Counted from the stretch's first letter, positions 25,760-33,504 are shown. The stretch is 64,000 nt of DNA from Flavobacterium nackdongense (GCF_004355225.1 NZ_CP037933.1:1922001-1986000); one strand, 5' to 3'. A program made the numbers and translations. The notes: generated by a model not told the origin, from the sequence alone.

Positions 25760-26917
25760 CTACAAACTTATAGCCGCCCAACTGGTCACTTTTCCTAAAG
25801 TTCTATTTTGATCAAACAAACCCGTATGAACAAGCGTTTTGCTTTCAATTAAATCAGGCTTTAATTTTTCGAAATAGGTCAACCCCTTAAACATATCCGA
25901 CATAATCGTTTCTGACGCTTTGATTTCGACTAAATTTAACCGTTCAGTTTCCTGCCATATTAAATCTACTTCGTGCCCGACAGCATCTCTCCAAAACCAT
26001 AAATCTCGAAGCAAATTATTGTGGTAGTTTTTTTTTACATATTCCGAAACGATAAAATTTTCAAACAAGTTTCCTTTTAGCGAACTTAATTTCACACTAT
26101 CCGCCTCGGTTATTTTTAATAAAAAACACAATAATCCTGTGTCATAAAAATACAATTTCGAACTCTTTGTAACTCGTTTATTAAAGTTAGAAAAGTAGGG
26201 TTGCAATTGATACACAATATAACTATTTTCTAAAACCGAAATCCAGGATTTTGCTGTAGGTTGCGAAATTCCACACTCGTTAGCCAAGGAGTTTAAATTC
26301 AATAATTGTCCCGCCCGTGCAGCACAAAGTGAAATAAAATTGCGAAATTGCTTTAAATCTTTAACAAGAATGAGTTCCGACAAATCGCGTTCTACATAGG
26401 TTTGAATGTAATTGGAATAAAAAACTTTAGAAAGGATATTTCTATCATAAATAGCGGGATAACAACCCCTTTGAAGCGTAACTGCATAATCATCATTCAA
26501 CCAATCCGCAGCCTTCATTTCATCAATATCAAAAGGAAATAGCTTGAATATGGCCACTCTTCCTGCTAAACTTTGAGTAATATTCTGCATCAAATGAAAA
26601 TTTTGAGAACCAGACAAAATATATTGTCCCATAATTTTGTCCTCATCAACTTTGGTTTGCAAATACGAAAATAAATGTGGAACACGTTGTACTTCGTCAA
26701 AAATGACATAGTTGCCGTATTGCTTCAAAAAGCCGTTTGGATCGTCTAAAGCAAAATTTCTATTGTCTATATTCTCTAAATTGACATACTGATAATCGGA
26801 AAACTGTGTTTTCAAAAAAGTAGTTTTACCAGATTGCCTTGGCCCTGTTAATGCCAAAATTGGATACTTAGTCTTATAAATATCCATTTCAGCTTTTATC
26901 CTTCTAATTGCACTCAT
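25760..26917 (-). CDS. AAA ATPase with DUF4143 C-terminal domain
   Basis: A 385-residue protein of the AAA_14/DUF4143 type. Walker A is GPRQSGKT (25-32), Walker B VIFDE with Asp74-Glu75, and the sensor strand is ILSGSQNF. The DUF4143 part contains a winged-helix-like segment (NSLANECGISQPTAKSWISVL) and a C-terminal PD-(D/E)xK-like core: Asp318 in EVDLIW and Glu331-x-Lys333 in LVEIKAS. The family is common and mobile in prokaryotes but its role is unresolved; anti-invader or regulatory functions have been suggested. It lies alone between two copies of a 53-bp terminator repeat and has iterons upstream of its promoter. Confidence 0.88.
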   Translation of the reverse strand: MSAIRRIKAEMDIYKTKYPILALTGPRQSGKTTFLKTQFSDYQYVNLENIDNRNFALDDPNGFLKQYGNYVIFDEVQRVPHLFSYLQTKVDEDKIMGQYILSGSQNFHLMQNITQSLAGRVAIFKLFPFDIDEMKAADWLNDDYAVTLQRGCYPAIYDRNILSKVFYSNYIQTYVERDLSELILVKDLKQFRNFISLCAARAGQLLNLNSLANECGISQPTAKSWISVLENSYIVYQLQPYFSNFNKRVTKSSKLYFYDTGLLCFLLKITEADSVKLSSLKGNLFENFIVSEYVKKNYHNNLLRDLWFWRDAVGHEVDLIWQETERLNLVEIKASETIMSDMFKGLTYFEKLKPDLIESKTLVHTGLFDQNRTLGKVTSWAAISL

Positions 26918-26936
26918 TTTATGTGTTTTACAATTA

Positions 26937-26944
26937 CAAATATA
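26937..26944 (-). promoter_or_regulatory. -7 element TATATTTG for the DUF4143 ATPase
   Basis: CAAATATA on the plus strand is TATATTTG on the minus strand, 19 bases before the ATG at 26917. The four 23-bp iterons begin only ten bases upstream of it, over the -33 region. Confidence 0.6.
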
Positions 26945-26953
26945 ACACTAATT

Positions 26954-27045
26954 TTGAAAATACACTATACTACACTTTGAAAATACACAATTACTTATTT
27001 TGAAAATACACTATCTATTAAATTGAGAATACATTAGATGTAGAA
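26954..27045. repeat. four 23-bp iterons upstream of the ATPase promoter
   Basis: Units start at 26954, 26977, 27000 and 27023, an exact 23-bp period. The conserved core is TTGAAAATACACTAT; the first three share TTGAAAATACAC and the fourth has TTGAGAATACAT. Spacing near two helical turns places all cores on one face of the DNA, as expected for a cooperative binding site over the ATPase promoter. Confidence 0.85.
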
Positions 27046-27233
27046 AAATCTCTTATGGAACTTGTGTTTTCTAAAAAATTGGTTTTACCGGATTTTGTAT
27101 AAAAAGTTAAAGCATTAAGAACGCAAAGAAAATTAAGATTTAAAACTTCTTAACGAACCTTAATGTACTGCCTGGTTTGAAAAAAAATTGAATTGAATGG
27201 TCAGAATGTCCCCATTAGAATCTTTAGTGGTAC
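27046..27233. other. non-coding part of the ATPase cassette
   Basis: Between the iterons and the second 53-bp repeat no credible gene is seen. The stretch contains a loose inverted pair, ATTAAGAACG and its near complement around CGAACCTTAAT, but no recombinase gene or clear attachment core beyond the 53-bp repeat. Confidence 0.4.
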
Positions 27234-27286
27234 TAGTTTGCCCTTTTAGTCCTATGCCATTGGATTGAAAGGGCTTTTTTTTAAAC
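27234..27286. repeat. 53-bp direct repeat, copy 2
   Basis: Identical over 53 bases to 25689-25741, in the same orientation, including the stem and eight-T tail (27240-27282). Its last bases overlap the stop codon of the DUF2797 gene, which suggests that sppA, this terminator and DUF2797 were adjacent before the cassette arrived. Confidence 0.95.
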
Positions 27287-28075
27287 ATTAATTTGCACCA
27301 CAAAGCCTTCAGAACTGCGGACATTAAAAACGGTTCCGTCTTCAAAAATTAAATATTGTCCTTTTATTCCCATCAATTTTCCTTGAAAATTCGGCGTTTT
27401 TTCCAAACTCAAACTATTTATTTTTTTAGGATATTCCAAAACAGGAAAGTGCATCTCGTATAAATCGTTTTTCTCATTGTAAAAATACTCCTGAACTTCG
27501 GCGGGAATTAAATTCTCCACTTTCAACCTTTCGGCAATTAAATCGACTTGTTCCACATCGTTTTGAAGCATTTTGCGCCAATTGGTTTTATCGGCAAAAT
27601 GATTTTTCAACGCCACCTCCGTAATTCCCGCCAGATACCGATTCGGAACTTCTACGATAGCAATCGCTTGAGATGCGCCTTGGTCAATCCATCTTGTTGG
27701 CATTTGAGTTTTACGAGTCACTCCTACTTTTACTTCGCTGGACAACGCCAAATACACAATATGGGGTTGCAATTGTACTTTTTCTTCATAGACCAAATCC
27801 CGGTCTTGAATTCCCAAATGCGCTGTGCTCAATTCGGGTTTCATAATCCAATCGCCAACGGCTGGGCTCGAATAAAAACAATCGTAACAAAACCCTTGTC
27901 GGAAAATTTTCTTCTTTTTGCCACAATTCAAACATTGGTATCCCACAAAATTGATTTCAAGTTTTTTGTCAAGCAATTGATTCACATTCAAAAAACTATT
28001 GTCAAAAACCAAATAATATTGAATTGGATTTGCAAACTCGGTCTGCATTTTGGTAAGCGTGCCTTCGTAGGTCAT
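27281..28075 (-). CDS. DUF2797 family protein with zinc ribbon
   Basis: A 264-residue protein. Residues ~47-67 form a four-cysteine knuckle (CLNCGKKKK then GFCYDCF). The centre has HIVYLALSSEVKVGVTRKTQ followed by PTRWIDQGAS, the GIY-YIG-like core described for DUF2797, and the C-terminal part is a beta-rich extension ending FEDGTVFNVR. Nuclease or nucleic-acid binding activity is only inferred from the fold. It converges on sppA in the ancestral order; its stop overlaps the second copy of the 53-bp repeat. Confidence 0.82.
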   Translation of the reverse strand: MTYEGTLTKMQTEFANPIQYYLVFDNSFLNVNQLLDKKLEINFVGYQCLNCGKKKKIFRQGFCYDCFYSSPAVGDWIMKPELSTAHLGIQDRDLVYEEKVQLQPHIVYLALSSEVKVGVTRKTQMPTRWIDQGASQAIAIVEVPNRYLAGITEVALKNHFADKTNWRKMLQNDVEQVDLIAERLKVENLIPAEVQEYFYNEKNDLYEMHFPVLEYPKKINSLSLEKTPNFQGKLMGIKGQYLIFEDGTVFNVRSSEGFVVQINV

Positions 28076-28080
28076 TTAAT

Positions 28081-28137
28081 TTCTGATTGTAGATTAACGA
28101 TTTCTGATTTTAGATTTGAAGTGCGAATTTTAGATTT
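28081..28137. repeat. AT-rich intergenic repeat, left arm
   Basis: Contains GATTTCTGATTTTAGATTT and further GATTTTAGATTT-like units. It is complementary to the block at 28253-28292, so the two flank the divergent promoter region as an imperfect inverted repeat. Confidence 0.6.
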
Positions 28138-28186
28138 CATTTTATTGAAAACCACATCTACATCAGAATCTTTATGGTAAATAGAA

Positions 28187-28215
28187 TTGTTTTTTATAAA
28201 AAAACACTATTTTTG
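28187..28215 (+). promoter_or_regulatory. promoter of the GH3-like gene
   Basis: TTG at 28187-28189 and TATTTTTG at 28208-28215 are separated by 18 bases. The leader would be about 75 bases and contains the right-hand repeat arm. Confidence 0.65.
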
Positions 28216-28252
28216 ATACGAATGCAAAGTTAGTATTTGTAAATAGATAATC

Positions 28253-28292
28253 AAATCTAAAATCTAGAATCAGCACTCTAAAATCATAAATC
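28253..28292. repeat. AT-rich intergenic repeat, right arm
   Basis: Reads AAATCTAAAATCTAG then CTAAAATCATAAATC, the reverse complement pattern of the left arm at 28081-28137. It ends three bases before the GH3 start codon. Confidence 0.6.
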
Positions 28293-28295
28293 TCC

Positions 28296-29819
28296 ATGCC
28301 TATACCTGTTATCAATTCGCTTGCTTCTTGGGTTCTTAAACAAAGAATTCATCAAATAGAACTTTTTTTGAAGTACCCGAACGAAGTTCAGGAAGAATTG
28401 TTGATGAATTTGATTCAATCAGCTCAAAACACGGTAATAGGAAAACAATACGATTATACTTCTATAAATTCCTATACTACTTTTGCTGAAAGAGTGCCCG
28501 TTTCTACCTATGAAGAATTACAGCCATTGATTGAAAGAACAAGGAAGGGCGAACAAAATGTTATTTGGGAAACGCCCATCAAATGGTTTGCCAAATCTAG
28601 CGGAACCACCAATGCCAAAAGTAAATTCATCCCCGTAAGCCCTGAAGCCTTAGAAGATTGCCACTACAAAGCAGGCAAAGATTTGCTGTGTATGTATTTG
28701 AGCAACAACGAAAATTCAGAAATGTTTTTAGGCAAAAGCCTTCGGCTTGGCGGGAGTGCCCAAATTTATGAAGACAATAATACTTTGTTTGGCGATTTAT
28801 CGGCCATTTTGATTGAAAATATGCCAATGTGGGCTGATTTTAGCAGCACTCCAAACAAAGAAATTTCATTGATGAGCGACTGGGAAACCAAAATTCCAGC
28901 GATTATCAACGAAGTCAAAAATGAAAATGTAACGAGTTTTGCAGGAGTTCCTTCCTGGCTATTGGTTTTAATGAATAAATTATTGGAAGAAACCGGCAAA
29001 GGGAATTTACTAGAATTGTGGCCCAATCTCGAAGTTTATTTTCACGGCGGAGTAAATTTTGAACCGTATCGCGAACAATATCAAAAGATTTTACCGAAAA
29101 AAGATTTCAAATATTACGAAATATACAATGCTTCCGAAGGATTTTTTGCGATCCAAGATTTGAATTATTCCAGCGATTTACTGTTGATGTTAGATTACGG
29201 TATTTTCTACGAATTTATTCCAATGGATACTTTTGGAACACCGAATCAGAAAACGGTTCGATTATCGGAGGTGGAACTTTTTAAAAATTATGCCATTATC
29301 ATCACCACCAATTCCGGTTTATGGCGCTATATGATTGGTGACACGGTGCGTTTTACTTCCTTGAGTCCTTATAAGATTAGAGTAACAGGAAGAACCAAAC
29401 ATCACATCAATGTTTTTGGCGAAGAATTGATGGTCGAAAATACAGATCAAGCCATTGCCAAAGCCTGTCAAATTACTAAAACCGAAATGGTGGATTATAC
29501 CGTTGCTCCCGTTTTTATGAAAGACAAAGAAAAAGGCGCTCACGAATGGATTATCGAATTCAAGAAAAACCCAGACGATATTGCTCATTTCCAAAAAGTA
29601 TTGGACGAAACTTTGCAATCTTTAAATTCGGATTACGAGGCGAAACGTTACAACAATATGACATTGAATCCTTTGATAATTAATCTTGCCAGACCTAATT
29701 TATTCTATGATTGGCTGAAAGAAAAACACAAACTAGGCGGTCAACACAAGATTCCGAGATTATCGAACGAACGAGATTATTTGGAACAATTGAAAAATAT
29801 GCAGCTGATTGTGCATTAA
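28296..29819 (+). CDS. GH3 (auxin-responsive promoter) family protein
   Basis: A 507-residue member of the acyl-acid amido synthetase (GH3) fold, an ANL-type adenylating enzyme. Recognisable segments are the phosphate-binding loop WFAKSSGTTNAKSKFIPVS, the central FAGVPSWLLVLMNK, VYFHGGVNFEPY, YNASEGFFAIQD and MIGDTVRF with VTGRTKHHINVFGEEL. In plants GH3 enzymes conjugate hormones to amino acids; bacterial members are common in Bacteroidota but their substrates are not established. The gene stands alone between AT-rich repeats and a decayed toxin remnant. Confidence 0.9.
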   Translation: MPIPVINSLASWVLKQRIHQIELFLKYPNEVQEELLMNLIQSAQNTVIGKQYDYTSINSYTTFAERVPVSTYEELQPLIERTRKGEQNVIWETPIKWFAKSSGTTNAKSKFIPVSPEALEDCHYKAGKDLLCMYLSNNENSEMFLGKSLRLGGSAQIYEDNNTLFGDLSAILIENMPMWADFSSTPNKEISLMSDWETKIPAIINEVKNENVTSFAGVPSWLLVLMNKLLEETGKGNLLELWPNLEVYFHGGVNFEPYREQYQKILPKKDFKYYEIYNASEGFFAIQDLNYSSDLLLMLDYGIFYEFIPMDTFGTPNQKTVRLSEVELFKNYAIIITTNSGLWRYMIGDTVRFTSLSPYKIRVTGRTKHHINVFGEELMVENTDQAIAKACQITKTEMVDYTVAPVFMKDKEKGAHEWIIEFKKNPDDIAHFQKVLDETLQSLNSDYEAKRYNNMTLNPLIINLARPNLFYDWLKEKHKLGGQHKIPRLSNERDYLEQLKNMQLIVH

Positions 29820-29845
29820 TTACTAAAAGGAGACTTTTATTTATA

Positions 29846-30010
29846 TCACAATCGTTTAATAATTTTGCTTTTATCTTGTTTATTGTACGGAATCGCAATG
29901 ATAAGGATTTCCTTTTTATCCTCTTCGATTATAAAATGTACCCCAGAAGGGAAAAATTTAGGATGAGCAATTCGAATATTTTCAAAAATAGGATAATACC
30001 CTTTTACCGT
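29846..30010 (-). pseudogene. RelE/ParE-type toxin remnant
   Basis: On the minus strand a 54-codon frame between stops has no start codon and reads GYYPIFENIRIAHPKFF, then GVHFIIEEDKKEILIIAIPY and a basic tail SKIIKRL. This matches the last two strands and tail of ParE/RelE toxins (compare the intact toxins in this window). The N-terminal half is missing or out of frame, so the gene is judged decayed. Confidence 0.5.
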
Positions 30011-30187
30011 CTAAAATTGTTAATCATCTTCGGCGTATGGTGCACTATTTATAGGTTGCATAATTTTATGTCTTATGATGCGTAAAATTGTTTTTCCAAA
30101 AAAAAGATAAACAAAAGTTGTGGTTTTATATTTTAAAAAAAATCACCAAAATGAGGAAAGTCGTAAGGATTTGAATTTTATTGCTTT

Positions 30188-30195
30188 TAAGTTTG
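30188..30195 (+). promoter_or_regulatory. -7 element TAAGTTTG for the 30219 gene
   Basis: TAAGTTTG matches TAnnTTTG and is 23 bases before the ATG. The nearest TTG (30171) is only 14 bases upstream, so the -33 is doubtful. Confidence 0.4.
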
Positions 30196-30218
30196 GTTCA
30201 AAATAATAAAATTGTTTT

Positions 30219-30434
30219 ATGAAAACCATCGAAAAGGAATCTTTAGAAACAATTCCAAGTTTAGATTTGAGTTATGTGATTTTCTTTTGGAAAGAGTATG
30301 AGCCGAATTCAGTGCTCATTGCCTATAAAGAGCTAGTAAAAAGAGGATACCCCATCTCCGGGAATTTTTATGATAAAATGGCGGAGTTTCGAAAAAAGCA
30401 TCCGTTTTCAGCAGCTGAAAATGAGGTATTGTAA
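30219..30434 (+). CDS. small protein of unknown function
   Basis: A 71-residue soluble, mildly charged protein with no signal or membrane segment. It reads like a compact helical domain (LDLSYVIFFWKEYEPNSVLI, AYKELVKRGYPISGNFYDKM, AEFRKKHPF). I do not recognise it. The codon usage is like that of neighbouring genes, a promoter box lies at a normal distance, and it is separate from the oxidase operon that follows, so it is probably a real gene. Confidence 0.5.
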   Translation: MKTIEKESLETIPSLDLSYVIFFWKEYEPNSVLIAYKELVKRGYPISGNFYDKMAEFRKKHPFSAAENEVL

Positions 30435-30514
30435 AGAAACCCTGATTCAAAAAAAGAGTTAATTAAATTTTTTTGTTTTTGAAATGATATTTATCCTTTT
30501 TTATGAATTGTTTT

Positions 30515-30545
30515 TTGCCTATTCCCTTTTGATAAACTACTTTTG
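30515..30545 (+). promoter_or_regulatory. promoter of the cytochrome oxidase operon
   Basis: TTG at 30515-30517 and TACTTTTG at 30538-30545 are 20 bases apart, a good Bacteroidota-type promoter, 29 bases before the TTG start of ctaB. Confidence 0.7.
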
Positions 30546-30574
30546 CAAAAGTTTTAAAATAAACCCAACTGACT

Positions 30575-31477
30575 TTGAGTAGTACATCTAGTTCCATTTC
30601 CCTAAAATCTATATATGTCGATTTCAAGGCCATTACTAAAGCCGGTTTGGCGATTAGTGTTGTTTTTTCTTCGATTGCGGGTTTTTTGCTTGGAGTAGCT
30701 GATTTTCAAGTTTTGGATTGGGTGGTTTTGCTCAAGCTAGCCATCGGTGGTTATTGTATGGTAGGCGCATCAAATGCGTACAATCAGGTTATCGAAAAAG
30801 ACCTTGATGCTTTGATGGACAGGACCAAAAATCGCCCCGTTGCTTCAGGAAGAATGGCGCCCAAAGTGGCTGTAGTTGTGGCCAGTATTCTGACGATTAT
30901 TGGAATTGCATTATTATACACCATCAACCCTAAAACGGCGATGTTTGGTGCGATTTCGATATTTTTTTATACAAGCATTTACACCCCACTAAAAACAGTG
31001 ACTCCTTTGTCGGTTTTTGTTGGTGCGATTCCGGGAGCCATTCCGTTTATGTTGGGCTGGGTAGCTGCGACGGGTAATTTTGGCATCGAAGCGGGGACTT
31101 TATTTTTGATTCAGTTCTTCTGGCAGTTTCCGCACTTTTGGGCGATAGGTTGGTTTTTGTATGAGGATTATAAAAAAGCAGGTTTCTTTATGTTGCCAAC
31201 GGGAAACAAAGATAAAGGAACGGCTTTGCAAATTATACTGTATACTGTCTGGCTGATAATCGCTTCACTTTTGCCTTCATTGGGTTATACGGGGCAATTA
31301 TTTATTTCGCCAGTTGCGGCAGTTTTGGTGTTTTTGCTCGGACTTTGGATGCTGTATTATGCCGTGAAATTGTATCAGTCCAGAACGGCTAAATCGGCTA
31401 GAACACTAATGTTAGTAAGTGTTTCTTATATTACACTATTGCAATTTATTTATATATTTGACAAATTTTTAAGATAG
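30575..31477 (+). CDS. ctaB: protoheme IX farnesyltransferase (heme o synthase)
   Basis: A 300-residue polytopic membrane prenyltransferase that converts heme b to heme o for terminal oxidases. The signature region NQVIEKDLDALMDRTKNRP (from Asn70) supplies the magnesium-diphosphate site, and a second acidic loop lies in FLYEDYKKAG. About eight hydrophobic helices are visible. The start is TTG (MSSTSSSISLKSIYVDFKAI), with no ATG nearby. It is the first gene of an oxidase operon; the next start is three bases past its stop. Confidence 0.94.
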   Translation: MSSTSSSISLKSIYVDFKAITKAGLAISVVFSSIAGFLLGVADFQVLDWVVLLKLAIGGYCMVGASNAYNQVIEKDLDALMDRTKNRPVASGRMAPKVAVVVASILTIIGIALLYTINPKTAMFGAISIFFYTSIYTPLKTVTPLSVFVGAIPGAIPFMLGWVAATGNFGIEAGTLFLIQFFWQFPHFWAIGWFLYEDYKKAGFFMLPTGNKDKGTALQIILYTVWLIIASLLPSLGYTGQLFISPVAAVLVFLLGLWMLYYAVKLYQSRTAKSARTLMLVSVSYITLLQFIYIFDKFLR

Positions 31478-31479
31478 TT

Positions 31480-32067
31480 ATGACAACGATAATGACCGCT
31501 GAAGAGCATAAATTGAGAACCGCAAGATCCTATAAATTGCTGTTGTTGTTCGCCATGATCAGTATGATTATGATGTTTGCTGGACTAACAAGTGCGTTTG
31601 TGGTAAGTAAATCCAGAGCCGATTGGTTGAAAGATTTTCAATTACCCACCGCATTTTATTTTAGTACAGCAGTGATAATCGGATGTAGTGTAACTTTTCA
31701 TTTGGCCAAAAAAGCCATTCAAAAGGACCTGCAAAAAACCACAACCTCTTGGCTATTGGCAACTTTAGCGTTGGGAATTCTATTTGTGGTGTTGCAATTT
31801 GTAGGTTTTGGTCAAATTGTAGCAAGTGGCTATTATTTTACTGGAGCCGAAAGTTCGATTACGACTACCTTTTTGTATATCGTTACGGTGGTGCATTTAT
31901 TGCATCTTGCCGGCGGATTGCTCGCGCTTTTGATTATTATTTTTAAACAATTGAAAGGCAGGTATAATGCATCTCAAACACTTGGTATCGAGCTCGGTGC
32001 GATGTATTGGCATTTTCTGGATTTATTGTGGATTTATTTATTTTTATTTTTATTTTTCTTTGATTAA
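31480..32067 (+). CDS. cytochrome c oxidase subunit III-like protein (short form)
   Basis: A 195-residue membrane protein with five hydrophobic helices. The pattern MMFAGLTSAFVVSKSRADW, HLAKKAIQ, VVHLLHLAGGLLAL and the terminal YWHFLDLLWIYLF is that of heme-copper oxidase subunit III of the five-helix kind. Subunit III stabilises the catalytic core and proton uptake. A second, longer subunit III gene follows 42 bases downstream, so the operon carries two paralogues as in other Flavobacteriia. Confidence 0.88.
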   Translation: MTTIMTAEEHKLRTARSYKLLLLFAMISMIMMFAGLTSAFVVSKSRADWLKDFQLPTAFYFSTAVIIGCSVTFHLAKKAIQKDLQKTTTSWLLATLALGILFVVLQFVGFGQIVASGYYFTGAESSITTTFLYIVTVVHLLHLAGGLLALLIIIFKQLKGRYNASQTLGIELGAMYWHFLDLLWIYLFLFLFFFD

Positions 32068-32109
32068 GAAAAAATTGTAGATTTGAAAACTTTTAACTAA
32101 AATTTTTTT

Positions 32110-33087
32110 ATGAGTACAGTAACAACTGCAAATAGTGGAGAAAAAGTTTGGGGAGGTGGAGACAACCAACCAATGGGAGCTAGCTATGGCAAATTGATGA
32201 TGTGGTTTTTTATCCTATCGGATGCGTTGACATTTTCGGGATTTCTTGCCGCTTATGGTTTTTCAAGATTTAAATTTATTGAAACTTGGCCTTTAGCCGA
32301 TGAGGTGTTTACGCACTTTCCGTTTATGCACGGCAATCCTCAACCGATGCTTTATGTAGCATTTATGACCTTTGTTCTGATCTTTTCATCAGTTACTATG
32401 GTGCTAGCTGTTGATGCGGGCCATCAAATGAAAAAGGATAAAGTAGTCATTTATCTGTTTTTAACTATTATTGGAGGTTTAATATTCGTTGGTTCACAAG
32501 CTTGGGAATGGAAAAACTTCATCAAAGGGGAATATGGTGCTGTTGAAACCAAAGGAGGAAGTTTACTTCAATTTGTAGATGCAGAAGGACATCGAGTGGC
32601 ACTCGCAGATTTCGCTGTAACCCTGCCGGAAGAAAGAGAACAATTGACTAGAGATAAAGGGAGATGGTTTATGAGCGAACCTAGTTTGCCAGCCTACTCT
32701 GTTGCAGAAGTGCAGGCGGGTTTCAAGGCAAATCCTACTATTTTGATAAGAACGGAGCATATTGATGCTAATAAGAAAAAAACGATTCTAACTAGAGCGG
32801 AATCAGAACTGCGTTTGAAAGACGCTAGTTTGGTAGTAGAAGGCGCAAATCTGACTAGAAATGAATATGGCAGCAAATTATTTGCTGATTTCTTCTTCTT
32901 TATTACAGGTTTTCACGGATTCCACGTGTTTTCTGGGGTAGTTATTAATATCATCATTTTCTTTAATGTGTTACTTGGAACCTATGAGAAAAGAAAAAGT
33001 TATGAGATGGTAGAGAAAGTCGGATTGTATTGGCACTTCGTCGATTTAGTTTGGGTATTTGTATTCACCGTTTTCTATCTAGTTTAA
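32110..33087 (+). CDS. cytochrome c oxidase subunit III with large soluble insertion
   Basis: A 325-residue protein. N-terminal helices (MMWFFILSDALTFSGFLAAYG) and the C-terminal GFHGFHVFSGVVINI with YWHFVDLVWVFVFTV are standard subunit III. Between them, residues ~135-255 form a hydrophilic insert of about 120 residues (LLQFVDAEGHRVALADF, LPAYSVAEVQAGFK, TILTRAESELRL) that is absent from the usual subunit. The insert probably faces the periplasm or cytoplasm as a separate domain. The gene lies between the short subunit III and subunit IV genes. Confidence 0.85.
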   Translation: MSTVTTANSGEKVWGGGDNQPMGASYGKLMMWFFILSDALTFSGFLAAYGFSRFKFIETWPLADEVFTHFPFMHGNPQPMLYVAFMTFVLIFSSVTMVLAVDAGHQMKKDKVVIYLFLTIIGGLIFVGSQAWEWKNFIKGEYGAVETKGGSLLQFVDAEGHRVALADFAVTLPEEREQLTRDKGRWFMSEPSLPAYSVAEVQAGFKANPTILIRTEHIDANKKKTILTRAESELRLKDASLVVEGANLTRNEYGSKLFADFFFFITGFHGFHVFSGVVINIIIFFNVLLGTYEKRKSYEMVEKVGLYWHFVDLVWVFVFTVFYLV

Positions 33088-33106
33088 TTTACAAAAAGAA
33101 ATTATT

Positions 33107-33457
33107 ATGTCACACGAACACGTTTCTAACACAAAAAGAATTTGGACGGTATTTGGAATATTGTCAATAGTAACCATCGTAGAGGTGTTTTTAGGGATTG
33201 TAAAGCCACCAATTATTCATAACAACAGTTTTTTAGGACTAAACTTGCTAAACTGGATATTCATTATTTTAACTGGGCTAAAAGCCTACTATATTGTTTA
33301 CGCATTTATGCACATGGAAGGCGAAAGAACCTCTTTGCAATATGCGGTTATTTTTCCTCTAATATTTTTAGTGGTGTATTTGCTTTTCATTTTATTGACT
33401 GAAGGGCATTATGTTTTTGAGGTTTTTAAGAATTCGACCATCAAGTGGAATTTTTAA
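33107..33457 (+). CDS. cytochrome c oxidase subunit IV family protein
   Basis: A 116-residue small membrane subunit with three hydrophobic helices and the family patterns TKRIWTVFGILSIVTIVEV and YYIVYAFMHMEGERTSLQY. Subunit IV of bacterial oxidases assists assembly or stability of the core. It follows subunit III by 19 bases and is closed by a terminator at 33475-33504. Confidence 0.87.
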   Translation: MSHEHVSNTKRIWTVFGILSIVTIVEVFLGIVKPPIIHNNSFLGLNLLNWIFIILTGLKAYYIVYAFMHMEGERTSLQYAVIFPLIFLVVYLLFILLTEGHYVFEVFKNSTIKWNF

Positions 33458-33474
33458 CAAAATATTAATTCGAT

Positions 33475-33504
33475 AAAAAGGGTGCGCTTTGCGTGCCTTT
33501 TTTT
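33475..33504 (+). terminator. terminator after subunit IV
   Basis: AAAAAGGGTGCGC (33475-33487) folds back on GCGTGCCTTTTTT with G-U pairs and a TTT loop, followed by Ts. It would reduce readthrough into the SCO-like genes. Confidence 0.65.

Larger units (their letters stand above)
29820..30218. other. gene-poor region with a decayed toxin-antitoxin remnant
   Basis: This 399-base gap has no intact gene. On the minus strand it holds the C-terminal part of a RelE/ParE-like toxin (29846-30010) and, just upstream in another frame, a short reading frame ending NSAPYAEDD at 30020. A TAAGTTTG box near its right end serves the 30219 gene. Confidence 0.5.

Noticed and set aside
26954..27045. Iterons as a CRISPR array or plasmid origin
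   Set aside because: The 23-bp period has no room for spacers, and no replication initiator gene is nearby; an operator array is a better fit.
25742..27233. Insertion sequence between the 53-bp repeats
   Set aside because: No transposase, no terminal inverted repeats, and the duplicated sequence is far longer than an IS target duplication.
29711..30085. A 124-codon plus-strand frame
   Set aside because: It begins inside the GH3 gene in another frame and has no domain or start signal; the minus strand carries the toxin remnant.
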